Origin: Billgrantia gudaonensis
Lineage (GTDB): Bacteria > Pseudomonadota > Gammaproteobacteria > Pseudomonadales > Halomonadaceae
NCBI RefSeq assembly: GCF_900100195.1
Contig: NZ_FNES01000006.1
Coordinates: forward strand, 124,001 to 188,000
Direction: 5' to 3'
DNA: 64,000 nucleotides
Below, in pieces: positions 1 through 9,164 of this stretch. The notes beneath the pieces were generated by a model. The model ran no database searches, had not been told where the DNA came from, and worked only from the letters and a program-made list of their open reading frames with translations. The translations under genes were made by a program, and so were the position numbers. Position 1 is the first letter of the stretch, and each line of letters begins with the position of its first letter.

Positions 1-378
1 GGCGTCCTCCAGCATGCGAAAGGCGAAGGAACTGAAAATCAGCAGTACCAGGGTGCCGAACAGTCCGATGACCTCCGGTGAATCCAGCAGTGTGCGTACG
101 GCATCCAGCAGAACCTCGGCGTGCGCCGGTGCCAGGTGGCGTGCCTGTACGGAGAGCACGTCGAACAGAGCCCGCTCGTCGACGACCTGCGTGAGCAGTA
201 CTGCCAGCAGGGCGAATAGCGGCACGATGGAAAGCAGTATGTTGTAGCCGACCCCGCCGGCCAGCAGGATGCCGCGGTTGCGCAGGAACGCCGCCAGCAC
301 GCGCCACAGGAAGCTGGCTACCCTCGGCAGCAGGACGAAGGCCAGGTGGCGGGAACGGGTCGATGGAGGAGAGGCCAT
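1..378 (-). CDS. YihY/BrkB-family inner membrane protein, partial
   Basis: This is the N-terminal 126 codons of a membrane protein that runs off the left edge. The ATG at 378 is preceded on its own strand by a spaced purine-poor region, so the start is reasonable but not certain. Near residue 38 it has the motif LLAGGVGYNILLSIVPLFA, typical of the YihY/BrkB ('ribonuclease BN-like') family, followed by a second hydrophobic segment near the cut end (GLFGTLVLLIFSSFAF). The family has about six membrane helices and no settled function; the old RNase BN label is considered wrong. The gene is divergent from the YqhA-type gene at 494. Confidence 0.75.
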   Translation of the reverse strand, partial: MASPPSTRSRHLAFVLLPRVASFLWRVLAAFLRNRGILLAGGVGYNILLSIVPLFALLAVLLTQVVDERALFDVLSVQARHLAPAHAEVLLDAVRTLLDSPEVIGLFGTLVLLIFSSFAFRMLEDA

Positions 379-493
379 GCGCTATCCCTGTCGGGGCTCT
401 TTCCGGCATGATACGTGCAGTTAGACATCGACGGTCAAACGAATCCGGCCTTGCCGTCGATCGTTGCCATCCATTCGCCACGAGGAGCCTGGC

Positions 494-1051
494 ATGAGCG
501 AGGCACTGCCCCCTGAAAATCCCCGTCCCGACACTCCGCAAAGCCCTCTCGAGCGGCGTTTCGAGCAGTTTCTCTGGCAGTCGCGCTTGCTGGTGTTGCT
601 GGCGGTGATTCCCGCACTGCTGGGTGCCTTGACGCTCTTCGTGATCGCCAGTCTGGATATCTTCTCGGTGGTGATGGACACTTGGCGTCACTACGTAACG
701 GGCGGTTCGGACATTCACAAGAGCGTGGTCACCGATATCATCGTCGCCGTCGACATCTACCTCATCGCACTGGTATTGATGATTTTCGGGCTCGGGGTCT
801 ACAAGCTCTTCGTGTCGCGGATCGAGCCTGCCGAGGGACGCGACCCCTCGCACCCCTTCAATGTCCAGTCGTTGGACCAACTCAAGGACAAGATCGCCCG
901 GGTGGTGATCCTGGCGGTGATCATCGAGTTCTTCCGTGCGGTGGTGGGCATCCAGTTCGCTACGCCACTGGATGCGATCTACCTGGCGCTCTCGGTACTC
1001 GCCCTCGCGCTAGCGCTGTATCTCATGGCGCTGGCGCACAAGGCGGAGTGA
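494..1051 (+). CDS. YqhA/UPF0114-family membrane protein
   Basis: A 185-residue protein with about four hydrophobic helices: residues 35-60 (LLVLLAVIPALLGALTLFV), about 85-110, 140-160 and 165-182. The central SRIEPAEG stretch and the loop with SLDQLKDKIARVVILA match the YqhA/UPF0114 family, which is widespread in proteobacteria and of unknown function. I chose the ATG at 494 because GAGGAG lies about 8 bases upstream and an earlier in-frame start at 464 has no ribosome site. It stands alone between the YihY-type gene and a lipoprotein gene. Confidence 0.8.
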   Translation: MSEALPPENPRPDTPQSPLERRFEQFLWQSRLLVLLAVIPALLGALTLFVIASLDIFSVVMDTWRHYVTGGSDIHKSVVTDIIVAVDIYLIALVLMIFGLGVYKLFVSRIEPAEGRDPSHPFNVQSLDQLKDKIARVVILAVIIEFFRAVVGIQFATPLDAIYLALSVLALALALYLMALAHKAE

Positions 1052-1099
1052 GCCGAGCCGGCAGGGGCCGCTCATCGACCATACTGCTTCGCATCGACG

Positions 1100-1714
1100 A
1101 TGACAGGGCCGCGCATGTTGCCGTTCCGATCAAGGTGGAGAGTCCATTGCCGTTGCGTGATCTGGACGGCGTTGCTGGCGCTGCTGGCTGGTTGCACCGG
1201 TCGGCTGGTGCCGCCCGCCGAGGTGGCCGATCCGGTGGACGTCTACCTGCTCGACCATGGCCGTCATGCCAGCCTGGTGATGCCTCATCACGAGGGGGGC
1301 GTGGTGCGCTACAGCTACGGCGATTGGCAATGGTACGTGGAAGGGCGGCGGCACCTGCTGTCAGGGGCGGCGGCGATGCTGTGGCCGACCGCCGGGGCAT
1401 TGGGGCGGCGTATCGACGAGGGACTGGAGCTTCCCGCCCAGCTCTCGCGCCTGTCCCCCGAAGGGGTGGCGGCGAGCCATCCGCTGGTGGTCGAACGCTC
1501 GCGCGCCAGGGCATTGAGCCGACGGCTGGATGCGCGCTTTGCCGCTGCGGGACCTGGCGTCGAGAGCCCCGAGTTCAACCTCGTCTTCGTCCGCGATCCG
1601 CGTGACTACTGGCTGGTGCATCAGTCCAACCTGGTCGTGTCCGGCTGGCTGGAAGAGCTGGGCGTGGAGGTGAGAGGGCTTCCCTGGCTGTCCCGTTGGC
1701 GCATGACTCATTGA
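1100..1714 (+). CDS. putative DUF2459-like lipoprotein
   Basis: A 204-residue protein with a hydrophobic N-terminal segment ending in a lipobox (LLALLAGC, Cys at about residue 32), so it is probably a lipid-anchored envelope protein. The mature part contains VYLLDHGRHASLVMP and the segment VRYSYGDWQWY, which resemble the DUF2459/TIGR02117 family of uncharacterised proteins; this family call is from memory of the pattern. The start is uncertain: ATGs at 1100 and 1115 both leave a signal peptide and neither has a strong ribosome site. It has no obvious operon partner. Confidence 0.6.
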   Translation: MTGPRMLPFRSRWRVHCRCVIWTALLALLAGCTGRLVPPAEVADPVDVYLLDHGRHASLVMPHHEGGVVRYSYGDWQWYVEGRRHLLSGAAAMLWPTAGALGRRIDEGLELPAQLSRLSPEGVAASHPLVVERSRARALSRRLDARFAAAGPGVESPEFNLVFVRDPRDYWLVHQSNLVVSGWLEELGVEVRGLPWLSRWRMTH

Positions 1715-1856
1715 GCGTTGAAACCCTGATGCGAGTCATCTCCCGGTCGTGCAAGACTGTGGAAACGTATCAGTGTGTGTATGCTGAAATATCGACGGCA
1801 CGTGTTTGCCGCCCGTATGGCGGTAAGCGTCATCGATCAACTGGAGGGTGCAGCCC

Positions 1857-2993
1857 ATGTCGGATAACCCCAACAGCGCCTTGTTCAAGGACAATCGCGT
1901 CAAGGCCCTGGCTGCCGTGGCAGTGATTGCCATCGTCTGGGCCATCTTTGCCCACACCAGCGGTAGTTCCTATCGCGAGCACAGCGAGGCACTCGAATCA
2001 CAGCTCTCGAGCATGGAAGCCGAGAACCAGGAACTCAGCAGCCAACTCGAGAGCCGCGAGTCGCAGCTTGCCGACCAGGAAGAAGCGGGTGAGGAGTTGG
2101 CCGCTCTGAAGTCTGAGATCGCCGAACTCGAGGAAGAGCGCGAGGCCATGCAGTCGGAAATGGCCGAGCAGCAGGCAGCCGCCGAGGACCAGCTCGAGGC
2201 GCTCGAGGCCGAGATCGAGGATGCCGAGGCGGAGCTGGCCGATCTACGCGAGCAGCAGGAGTCGCTACAGTCCGATATCGAGGCTCGCCAGGACGAGCTC
2301 GCCGAGGTGGAAGAGCGTCTGGCGGCTCTGCGCGACGAGCAGCAGTCGGCCGAGGAGGCTCTCGACGAGGCCGTCTCCGAGCGAGAAGCCGCCGTGACAG
2401 AACGCGAAGAGGCCGAGGCGGCTCGCGATGATGCCATCGAAGAGCGAGAGAGCGTCGTGACGGCCCGCCAGGAAGCGGAGGTCGCGCGGGATCTGGCGGA
2501 CAATGAGCTGGCTGCCATCGAGGACGAGATCACCGCCGCCCTGGAGCGGCTGGAAAGCCTGGATGCCGAGATTGCCGAGCGCGAAAGCATGCGCGAGGCG
2601 CTCGACGACGACATCGCTGCGCTGGAGACCTGGCGTGACGAAGTGGCCGAAGAGGTGGGCACCATTCGCGAGGATCGCGACGCCCTCCAGGCCGAGGTGG
2701 AGCAGGCGCGCATCGATCTCGACGATACCCTGGCTGCCATGGAGATCGGTCGCGAGGAACTGGCCGATCTCGATGAGCAGACGGCGCAGCGGGAGGCGCA
2801 GCTCGAGCGCCTGGAGTCGCAGCTGGCCAACTGGCGTGACGAACTGGAACAGCTCCAGCAGCGGACGGCTTCTAATGAGGCGCCAGCCTCTGAATCTGAA
2901 GCGATGGCGGAATCTGACGACAGCGCTGATGATGAAGAGTCAGACGAGGGTGCCTCCGCCATGGATGCCCAGTCCCAAGCACTCCAGGAGTAA
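1857..2993 (+). CDS. single-pass membrane protein with a very long coiled coil
   Basis: A 378-residue protein with a short cytoplasmic N-terminus, one membrane helix (about residues 16-33, VKALAAVAVIAIVWAIFA) and then some 300 residues of Glu/Ala/Leu-rich heptad sequence, ending in an acidic Ser/Asp/Glu tail. The composition is strongly acidic, with repeated EREAA, EEAE and LESQL blocks, which indicates a long helical rod. I prefer the ATG at 1857 to the GTG at 1848 because GGAGG at 1843-1847 is correctly spaced for it. I do not recognise a named family. It could be an envelope spacer or scaffold, but that is inference. A strong hairpin follows at 3048. Confidence 0.75.
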   Translation: MSDNPNSALFKDNRVKALAAVAVIAIVWAIFAHTSGSSYREHSEALESQLSSMEAENQELSSQLESRESQLADQEEAGEELAALKSEIAELEEEREAMQSEMAEQQAAAEDQLEALEAEIEDAEAELADLREQQESLQSDIEARQDELAEVEERLAALRDEQQSAEEALDEAVSEREAAVTEREEAEAARDDAIEERESVVTARQEAEVARDLADNELAAIEDEITAALERLESLDAEIAERESMREALDDDIAALETWRDEVAEEVGTIREDRDALQAEVEQARIDLDDTLAAMEIGREELADLDEQTAQREAQLERLESQLANWRDELEQLQQRTASNEAPASESEAMAESDDSADDEESDEGASAMDAQSQALQE

Positions 2994-3047
2994 GCGGCCG
3001 AGCAACAGCAGCTGGCTTAGCAAACCAAATAGGCCACTGGGAAGTAA

Positions 3048-3080
3048 CGAACGGCGAGCCTGGCTCGCCGTTCGTCGTTT
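3048..3080 (+). terminator. Rho-independent-type terminator after the coiled-coil gene
   Basis: A perfect 12-bp stem (CGAACGGCGAGC with its complement) closes a 3-base loop at 3048-3074 and is followed by TCGTCGTTT. It lies 54 bases after the stop codon of the upstream gene. The T-run is weak, so efficiency is uncertain. Confidence 0.75.
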
Positions 3081-3160
3081 CGGGCCACTGCACGTTATAC
3101 TGCTAACGGAACTCACCGTTGCGGCGGTCGCCGCTTCGCCATCAGCACGAGGAGTCAATC

Positions 3161-3964
3161 GTGATCGAAGGGGTCAAGCATATCGTCGCCGTGGCATCCG
3201 GGAAGGGCGGTGTCGGCAAGTCGACCGTCACCGTCAACCTGGCGCTGGCCGCGGCTGCCGAGGGCTACCGGGTGGGCATTCTGGATGCCGACATTCACGG
3301 CCCCAGCCAGGCGCAGATGCTGGGCGTCGGCGAAGGCGTGCGTCCCCAGGCCGCTGGCGAGAACCGCATGCGCCCGCTCGAAGCTCACGGGATTCAGGCC
3401 ATGTCCATGGCCTTCATGGTCGACATACGCGAACCCATGGTGTGGCGCGGCCCCATGGTAGCCGGTGCCTTCCAGCAACTGCTCACCCAGACCGTCTGGG
3501 ACGACCTGGACGTGCTGTTCATCGACATGCCGCCGGGAACCGGCGACATCCAGCTCACCCTGGCACAGAAGGTGCCGGTGGACGGGGCGGTCATCGTGAC
3601 CACGCCCCAGGACATCGCCCTGCTGGATGCCCGCAAGGGCATCGAGATGTTTCGCAAGGTCAACGTGCCGGTGCTCGGCGTGGTGGAGAACATGAGCCTG
3701 CACGTCTGCTCGAAATGCGGCCACAGCGAGCCGATCTTCGGCGAGGGTGGCGGCGAGCGCATCGCCGGCGAATACGACACGCGGGTACTGGGACGGCTGC
3801 CGCTGGCACTGGGCATCCGCGAGCAGGCCGATGGCGGCCGGCCCACCGTGGTGGCCGAACCCGAAAGCGAGGTCACCGCCACCTTCCGCGACATGGCCCG
3901 ACAGGTAGCCGAACAGCTGGCGGATCAGTCGCCCGAGGGGCCGTCCATCTCGTTCAGCGAGTGA
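3161..3964 (+). CDS. mrp: Mrp/ApbC-type iron-sulfur cluster carrier ATPase
   Basis: A P-loop ATPase of the Mrp/NBP35 family that binds and delivers [4Fe-4S] clusters in the cytoplasm. The deviant Walker A ASGKGGVGKST lies at residues 9-19, DADIHGPSQ follows, and the cluster-ligand CxxC (CSKC) is at 183-186. The start is a GTG at 3161 with ACGAGGAG about 7 bases upstream; no ATG is suitably placed. At 267 residues it lacks the N-terminal MIP18/DUF59 domain found in the roughly 370-residue E. coli protein, so it is the short form. It is followed by dcd, a common gammaproteobacterial order (mrp-dcd). Confidence 0.93.
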   Translation: MIEGVKHIVAVASGKGGVGKSTVTVNLALAAAAEGYRVGILDADIHGPSQAQMLGVGEGVRPQAAGENRMRPLEAHGIQAMSMAFMVDIREPMVWRGPMVAGAFQQLLTQTVWDDLDVLFIDMPPGTGDIQLTLAQKVPVDGAVIVTTPQDIALLDARKGIEMFRKVNVPVLGVVENMSLHVCSKCGHSEPIFGEGGGERIAGEYDTRVLGRLPLALGIREQADGGRPTVVAEPESEVTATFRDMARQVAEQLADQSPEGPSISFSE

Positions 3965-4045
3965 AGCGTGGCGTCACCCCGTGACGCTCGCCAGTGGGGC
4001 CGCTATCATGGCGGCCCCGACTTCTTTCCACGAGCAGGACGACCC

Positions 4046-4612
4046 ATGAGTATCAAATCCGACCGTTGGATCCGCCGCATGGCCGAGCGGGAAGGCATGA
4101 TCGAGCCCTTCGAAGCCGATCAGGTTCGCTATGTGAACGATCAGCGGGTGATCTCCTACGGGACGTCCAGCTACGGCTACGATGTGCGCTGTGCCGACGA
4201 GTTCAAAGTGTTCACCAACATCCACTCGGCGGTGGTCGACCCCAAGGGTTTCGACGAGAAGAGCTTCGTCGACATCAAGGGCGACGTCTGCGTCATTCCA
4301 CCCAACTCCTTCGCCCTGGCACGCACCGTGGAATACTTCCGCATCCCGCGCAGCGTGCTGACCATCTGTCTGGGCAAGTCGACCTACGCACGCTGCGGCA
4401 TCATCGTCAACGTCACCCCGCTGGAGCCGGAGTGGGAAGGGCACGTGACTCTGGAGTTCTCCAACACCACCAATCTGCCGGCCAAGATCTACGCCAACGA
4501 GGGGGTGGCGCAGATGCTGTTCCTGGAATCCGACGAGGTTTGCGAGACCTCCTACAAGGATCGCGGCGGCAAGTACATGGGGCAGAGAGGCGTGACCCTC
4601 CCGAGGACCTGA
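4046..4612 (+). CDS. dcd: dCTP deaminase
   Basis: Deaminates dCTP to dUTP, the first step of dTMP synthesis in gammaproteobacteria. The 188-residue protein carries [16 protein letters not shown] near residue 37, the [11 protein letters not shown] nucleotide-binding segment, and the [16 protein letters not shown] catalytic motif whose Glu acts in deamination. Its length matches the family (E. coli 193). An upstream in-frame start would add 26 unrelated residues, so the ATG at 4046 is preferred. It lies 81 bases after mrp and may be cotranscribed with it. Confidence 0.96.
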   Translation: MSIKSDRWIRRMAEREGMIEPFEADQVRYVNDQRVISYGTSSYGYDVRCADEFKVFTNIHSAVVDPKGFDEKSFVDIKGDVCVIPPNSFALARTVEYFRIPRSVLTICLGKSTYARCGIIVNVTPLEPEWEGHVTLEFSNTTNLPAKIYANEGVAQMLFLESDEVCETSYKDRGGKYMGQRGVTLPRT

Positions 4613-4669
4613 CCCGGCGAAGCCGGCTCAGAAGCGGGAAGATAGTCTGCTTCGCGGACGTAAGCCTGA

Positions 4670-4736
4670 AGCTGGAAGGAAAACCGCCCCTGGCGCTTGC
4701 CATGGGGCGGGTTGCTTTAGACTGCCTTCCAGCTTA
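4670..4736. terminator. nested bidirectional terminator between dcd and purN
   Basis: An inner imperfect stem (AACCGCCCC with GGGGCGGGTT, 4682-4713) is flanked by perfect outer arms AAGCTGGAAGG (4670-4680) and CCTTCCAGCTT (4726-4736). The outer right arm includes the last codons and stop of purN. The structure can serve the convergent genes dcd (+) and purN (-). Confidence 0.7.
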
Positions 4737-5474
4737 CCTCTCTGGATCCTCGTCCAGCTCCTCCGCCGCATCGGCGTGGGACATGCGCAGCCCGTGAGGC
4801 GGCAGTGCGACGCCATCGAAGGTGGCGCCACCGTTGGCGAACTTCAGTCGACCTTCCAGGCACCACTTCACGGCGATGGGGTAGATCAGGTGCTCGCGGG
4901 CATGCACCTTGGCCTTGAGACTCTCCTCGGTTTCGTCTTCGCTCACCTCGACCACGGCCTGGAGCACCACGGGGCCGCCATCCAGCTCTTCGGTGACGAA
5001 GTGCACGCTGCAGCCGTGCTCGGCAACGCCGTCGGCCAGTGCCCGGGCATGGGTGTTCAGCCCCTGGTAGGCGGGCAGCAGCGACGGGTGGACGTTGAGC
5101 ATGCGCCCCAGAAAGCGCTGCACGAAGCGTGGCGTGAGGATGCGCATGAAGCCGGCCAGCACGATCAGGTCGGGCTCGTGACGTTCGATCACCTTGATCA
5201 GAGCGCCATCGTAGGCATCGCGGCTGTCGTACTCACGGTGCGGAAGCACCACTGCTTCGATGCCGGCTTCGTGGGCGCGGTGCAGGCCGTAGGCGTCTGG
5301 CTCGTTGGAAATCACGGCGACGATGTCACCGCCCAGGCGGTCGTGGGCCTGTTCGTCGATCAGCGCCTGCAGGTTGCTGCCGTTGCCGGAGATCAGCACC
5401 ACGACCCGGCGCGTTTCGGCGGGCTGGGGTGCCATATCGTTGAGGGTGTCGCTGGCGTAGTCGGTGTCGCTCAT
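4734..5474 (-). CDS. purN: phosphoribosylglycinamide formyltransferase
   Basis: Transfers a formyl group from 10-formyl-THF to GAR in purine synthesis. Motifs are [14 protein letters not shown] (residues about 27-40, phosphate binding), [22 protein letters not shown] with the catalytic Asn and His, and [12 protein letters not shown] with the catalytic Asp. At 246 residues it is longer than E. coli PurN (212), with an N-terminal extension of about 20 residues and an acidic C-terminal tail. The start at 5474 overlaps the stop of purM by ATGA, which supports translational coupling. A later start is possible. Confidence 0.94.
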   Translation of the reverse strand: MSDTDYASDTLNDMAPQPAETRRVVVLISGNGSNLQALIDEQAHDRLGGDIVAVISNEPDAYGLHRAHEAGIEAVVLPHREYDSRDAYDGALIKVIERHEPDLIVLAGFMRILTPRFVQRFLGRMLNVHPSLLPAYQGLNTHARALADGVAEHGCSVHFVTEELDGGPVVLQAVVEVSEDETEESLKAKVHAREHLIYPIAVKWCLEGRLKFANGGATFDGVALPPHGLRMSHADAAEELDEDPER

Positions 5475-6532
5475 GCCGTGAGGTTCTCCAGCCGGACTGC
5501 TTCCCCGTCGCCGCGAGTGACGATCTCACCGATGCGCTGGACTGTCTCTCCCTGCGCCTGCAGGTGAGCACGGGCTTGATCGGCCTGGTCGGCCGGTACC
5601 ACCACGACCATGCCGATGCCGCAGTTGAGCACGCGGTGAAGTTCGTGCTCGTCGACGTTGCCTTCACGCTTGAGCCAGTCGAAGACGGCGGGGCGTTCCC
5701 AGCTTGCGGCGTCGATGCGCGCGGCAAGGCCTTCCGGCAGCACCCGCGGCAGGTTCTCGACGAGCCCGCCGCCGGTGATGTGGGAGAGTGCGTTGACGGT
5801 CACGCCGCTTTCACGGATCAGCGACAGCAGCGGCTTGACGTAGACTCGGGTAGGGGCCAGCAGGGCGTCGGCCAGTGGCCGGCCGTCGATGGCGGTGTCG
5901 AGGTTGGCGCCGCTCACTTCGAGGATCTTGCGAATCAGCGAGTAGCCGTTGGAGTGCGGTCCGGAAGAGGCGATGCCCAGCAGCACGTCGCCCTCGGCTA
6001 CCCGACTGCCGTCAAGGATTTCGGACTTCTCGACCACGCCGACGCAGAAGCCGGCCAGGTCGTAGTCGCTGCCCTGGTACATGCCGGGCATCTCGGCGGT
6101 TTCGCCGCCCACCAGAGCGCAGCCGGCCTGCGCGCAGCCCTCGCCGATGCCGGTGACCACGTCGGCGGCGATGTCCACATCGAGCTTGCCCGTGGCATAG
6201 TAGTCGAGGAAGAACAGCGGCTCGGCGCCGGCCACCACCAGGTCGTTGACGCACATGGCGACCAGGTCGATGCCGATGGTGTCGTGGCGGCCAAGGTCCA
6301 TCGCCAGGCGCAGTTTGGTGCCCACGCCGTCGGTACCGGAGACCAGCACCGGTTCGCGATAGCCGGAGGGCAGTTGGCACAGCGCGCCGAAGCCACCCAG
6401 GCCGCCCATCACCTCGGGGCGGGTGGTGCGCTTGGCCACGCCCTTGATGCGGTCGACCAGGGCATTGCCGGCGTCGATATCGACACCGGCATCCTTGTAG
6501 CTGAGCGAGGGGCGGGAAGGGGAATCGGTCAT
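5471..6532 (-). CDS. purM: phosphoribosylformylglycinamidine cyclo-ligase
   Basis: AIR synthetase, which closes the imidazole ring during purine synthesis using ATP. The 353-residue protein starts [20 protein letters not shown]; the YKDAGVDI segment is the canonical N-terminus of PurM and fixes the start at 6532. Further motifs are SGTDGVGTK, which binds ATP, and [10 protein letters not shown]. It is the first gene of a purM-purN operon on the minus strand and is divergent from the permease gene at 6674. Any longer reading frame upstream is fortuitous. Confidence 0.97.
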   Translation of the reverse strand: MTDSPSRPSLSYKDAGVDIDAGNALVDRIKGVAKRTTRPEVMGGLGGFGALCQLPSGYREPVLVSGTDGVGTKLRLAMDLGRHDTIGIDLVAMCVNDLVVAGAEPLFFLDYYATGKLDVDIAADVVTGIGEGCAQAGCALVGGETAEMPGMYQGSDYDLAGFCVGVVEKSEILDGSRVAEGDVLLGIASSGPHSNGYSLIRKILEVSGANLDTAIDGRPLADALLAPTRVYVKPLLSLIRESGVTVNALSHITGGGLVENLPRVLPEGLAARIDAASWERPAVFDWLKREGNVDEHELHRVLNCGIGMVVVVPADQADQARAHLQAQGETVQRIGEIVTRGDGEAVRLENLTA

Positions 6533-6673
6533 CTCGGGTCCTGTCGTGGGTCGTCGGCATGCTGCGCCGTTCGCTGGGCGAGCCGATGCAGTGGGCAAGA
6601 TCGGGGTCGAAATTGTAGCATCATGGCAAGCGACTGGCAGCCGCCAGGGGCGCCGCGACACAGGGAGAGCGGG

Positions 6674-7756
6674 ATGCGCAGAGAGTGGTGGGTGGCCATC
6701 GGCCTGACAGCGCTGGTGCTGTGGTTTTTCGTCAGCATCGAACCGGTGCTGATGCCTTTCTTCGTCAGCATGATCCTCGCCTACCTGGGCGATCCCCTGG
6801 CCGATTGGCTGGAGAGTCGCGGCCTGTCGCGCCGCCTGGCCGTGGCCCTGGTATTCCTGCTGTTGACGCTCGTCGTGGTGATCACCCTGCTTCTCGTGCT
6901 GCCCATACTCGGTCGCCAGCTCGGCCAACTGATCGATTCGTTGCCGGCGGTGCTCAACTGGGTCGAGCAGAGCGTGGTGCCGCGAATTCAGGCGCTGACG
7001 GGCCTGGATCTCTCCACCGACATCGGTCAGCTGCGCCAGGCAGTGGTCGACAACTGGCGGGAGACCGGCACTGCGGCGGCGACGCTGCTCGCCCAGGTGT
7101 CGCGTTCGGGGCTCGCTCTGGTGGGGTGGATCGGCAATCTGGCGCTGATTCCGGTGGTCACCTTCTACCTGCTGCTCGATTGGGACGTCATCGTCGCCAA
7201 GGTGCGTGCGGCGTTGCCGCGGCGCTGGGAGCCCGATGCGGTGCGTCTGGCCGGACAGTGCGACGAGGTGCTTTCCGCCTTCCTGCGCGGGCAACTGGTC
7301 GTGATGCTGTGCCTGGGCGTGATCTACGCCATCGGCCTGACTCTGCTTGGCGTGCGCTTCGGGCTGTTGATCGGCCTGCTGTCGGGCCTGGCGAGCATCG
7401 TTCCCTACCTGGGCGTGATCGTGGGGATCAGCGTTGCCGGGCTGGTGGCTTTCTTCCAGTTCGGTGACTGGCTGATGCTGCTGGGCGTGGCGGCGGTATT
7501 CGCCTCCGGTCAGGTTGTCGAGAGCGTGGTACTGCAACCCAAGCTGCTCGGCGACAAGATCGGCCTGCACCCGGTGGCGGTGATCTTTGCCGTACTGGCT
7601 GGGGGCAACCTCTTCGGCTTCACTGGCGTATTGCTGGCGCTGCCGGCGGCAGCGGTGATCATGGTACTCTTGCGGGAACTCAACGATCGCTACAAGCGCA
7701 GCCGCTTGTACGATGTCAGTCGGCCGGAGCGCCCCCACGACGAGGAGTCGCCATGA
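6674..7756 (+). CDS. AI-2E/PerM-family membrane transporter
   Basis: A 360-residue integral membrane protein with about eight helices; the hydrophobic blocks lie at about residues 8-45, 55-80, 150-175, 205-265 and 300-335. The early [15 protein letters not shown] and the late [36 protein letters not shown] and [11 protein letters not shown] segments are typical of the AI-2E transporter (PerM/YdiK) superfamily. The substrate is unknown. The start at 6674 has CAGGGAGAG upstream. Its TGA overlaps the hda ATG, and the perM-hda pairing next to purMN is conserved in gammaproteobacteria. Confidence 0.88.
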   Translation: MRREWWVAIGLTALVLWFFVSIEPVLMPFFVSMILAYLGDPLADWLESRGLSRRLAVALVFLLLTLVVVITLLLVLPILGRQLGQLIDSLPAVLNWVEQSVVPRIQALTGLDLSTDIGQLRQAVVDNWRETGTAAATLLAQVSRSGLALVGWIGNLALIPVVTFYLLLDWDVIVAKVRAALPRRWEPDAVRLAGQCDEVLSAFLRGQLVVMLCLGVIYAIGLTLLGVRFGLLIGLLSGLASIVPYLGVIVGISVAGLVAFFQFGDWLMLLGVAAVFASGQVVESVVLQPKLLGDKIGLHPVAVIFAVLAGGNLFGFTGVLLALPAAAVIMVLLRELNDRYKRSRLYDVSRPERPHDEESP

Positions 7757-8454
7757 GTCGAGCACCCGCGCAGCTGCCGCTGGGCGTGGGGCTGCGCGAT
7801 GATGCCACCTTCGCCAACTTCCACGCCGGGCCCAATGCCAGCCTGGTCGATCGGCTCGTGCGTCAGCTCGATGGCGAGGGAGAGCCGTTTCTCTACCTGT
7901 GGGGGGCGGCAGGGACGGGGCGTAGCCATCTGCTGCAGGCGGCCTGCCATGCGGCCTCGGACCGGGACCGCCGTGCCCTCTACCTGCCGCTGCGCGAGCT
8001 GGGCCATTTCCCGCCGCTCATGCTGGAGGAAGTCGAGAGACTGGATCTGGTGGCCATCGACGATCTGGAAACCGTAGTGGGTCGCCGACGTTGGGAGGAG
8101 GGGCTCTTTCACGCCTTCAACCGGCTACGCGATGCGGGGCGACGCCTGGTGATAGCGGCGGCTGCCCCGCCGCGGCAGTTGCCGGTCGAGCTGGCGGATC
8201 TCGCCTCGCGGCTTTCCTGGGGCATGACCTACCACGTCAAGGCGCTCGACGACGAGGAGCGCTTGGCCGCCTTGCAGCTGCGTGCGCGGGTGCGCGGCAT
8301 GCAGCTCTCCGGTGAGGTGGCGCGCTATATGTTGCATCGCGGTCCGCGCGAGCTGGGCGAGCTTTGCGAATCGCTGGCGATTCTCGACCGCGCCTCGCTC
8401 TCCGCTCAGCGCAAGTTGACGATTCCTTTCGTCAAACAGGCGCTGGGCTGGTGA
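7753..8454 (+). CDS. hda: DnaA regulatory inactivator Hda
   Basis: An AAA+ DnaA homologue that, bound to the DNA-loaded sliding clamp, stimulates ATP hydrolysis by DnaA and so limits re-initiation. The 233-residue protein has the clamp-binding motif QLPLGV near residue 8, [13 protein letters not shown] typical of Hda, the variant P-loop [10 protein letters not shown] (Arg where DnaA has Lys, as in E. coli Hda), VAIDDLE for Walker B, and an AAA+ lid at the C-terminus. It lacks the DnaA DNA-binding domain. It overlaps the preceding permease gene by four bases, suggesting coupling. Confidence 0.94.
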   Translation: MSRAPAQLPLGVGLRDDATFANFHAGPNASLVDRLVRQLDGEGEPFLYLWGAAGTGRSHLLQAACHAASDRDRRALYLPLRELGHFPPLMLEEVERLDLVAIDDLETVVGRRRWEEGLFHAFNRLRDAGRRLVIAAAAPPRQLPVELADLASRLSWGMTYHVKALDDEERLAALQLRARVRGMQLSGEVARYMLHRGPRELGELCESLAILDRASLSAQRKLTIPFVKQALGW

Positions 8455-8455
8455 G

Positions 8456-9007
8456 TCAGCGACTCAGTTCGAGCTGGAGATGCTGGCCCGGACCGAGCGA
8501 GACCTGGCGAATCACGATGCCGGGATTCCCGCTGCGCGGATTCTCGACGCTGCCCGAAACGTAGAACTCGCCGGACGGCAGGCCGGAGAGCTTGAAGCGT
8601 CCGCTGCCGTCGGTACGCGTGGTATGGGTGTATTCGCGGGCGCGTGGGTCGGCCGGCTCCACGGCGACGCCGGCGAGAGCCTTTTCGGCCGCTTCGGCTG
8701 AGTAGGTGGTGACGGGGGCGACGGCAATGGCGGCCTGGGCAGCAGCCCTGCCACCAACGGTCAGACGACCGCTGATCGCTGCCGTTCCGCACTTTTCCAG
8801 ACGGGCGTATTCGGACTCGGGAAAAGCCACCTTGCGGGCCACTCGATCCGAGGAAGAGGGCCGCTTTTCTGGCTCGGGCTCGCTAGGGGTCGGCTCGCTG
8901 CGGTCGATGACCTCGATACGCTCGGGCGAGGTGGTGGAGCGTGGCTCCATCATCTGGCAGCCGGCCAGCGTCAGGCCCAGCAGCATGGCGATGATCCAGG
9001 CTTTCAT
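8456..9007 (-). CDS. lipoprotein with a carboxypeptidase-regulatory-like domain
   Basis: A 183-residue predicted lipoprotein: MKAWIIAMLLGLTLAGC gives a clear lipobox with Cys17. A Ser/Pro/Glu-rich linker (about residues 22-60) precedes a beta-rich C-terminal region with TRTDGSGRFKLSGLPSGEFYVSG, the pattern of carboxypeptidase-regulatory-like or transthyretin-type domains. The two Cys besides the anchor are not arranged in a known motif. The function is unknown. It is convergent with hda, with the two stop codons next to each other (8452-8458). Confidence 0.75.
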   Translation of the reverse strand: MKAWIIAMLLGLTLAGCQMMEPRSTTSPERIEVIDRSEPTPSEPEPEKRPSSSDRVARKVAFPESEYARLEKCGTAAISGRLTVGGRAAAQAAIAVAPVTTYSAEAAEKALAGVAVEPADPRAREYTHTTRTDGSGRFKLSGLPSGEFYVSGSVENPRSGNPGIVIRQVSLGPGQHLQLELSR

Positions 9008-9110
9008 GGTGTGCGGTCCTCGTGATCGTTGGCCCCGTGCATCTCGAGGATAGCCGATGCACCGCCGTCGCTGACAGGCCGGGACAGTCTCGAGTGGTGC
9101 CGCACAACGC

Positions 9111-9138
9111 GCAGGGCCCGCCGATTGGCGGGCCCTGC
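9111..9138. terminator. hairpin between lipoprotein and phasin genes
   Basis: A perfect 12-bp stem (GCAGGGCCCGCC with complement) has a GATT loop. It lies 26 bases beyond the phasin stop codon on the minus strand and ahead of the lipoprotein gene. No clear U-run follows, so it may be a terminator, a processing stop or a 3' stabilising hairpin. Confidence 0.6.
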
Positions 9139-9164
9139 GATCGACAACGTCGCGCCGTCGGACG

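Noticed and set aside
1970..2962. A 330-codon Ser-rich frame antisense to the coiled-coil gene
   Set aside because: It is the mirror of repetitive GAG/CTC codons; composition is artefactual and the sense frame has a ribosome site and membrane helix.
6533..7765. A long open frame on the minus strand extending purM upstream
   Set aside because: It runs antisense to the PerM-type gene, gives a Gln/His-rich translation without family features, and PurM homology begins at 6532.
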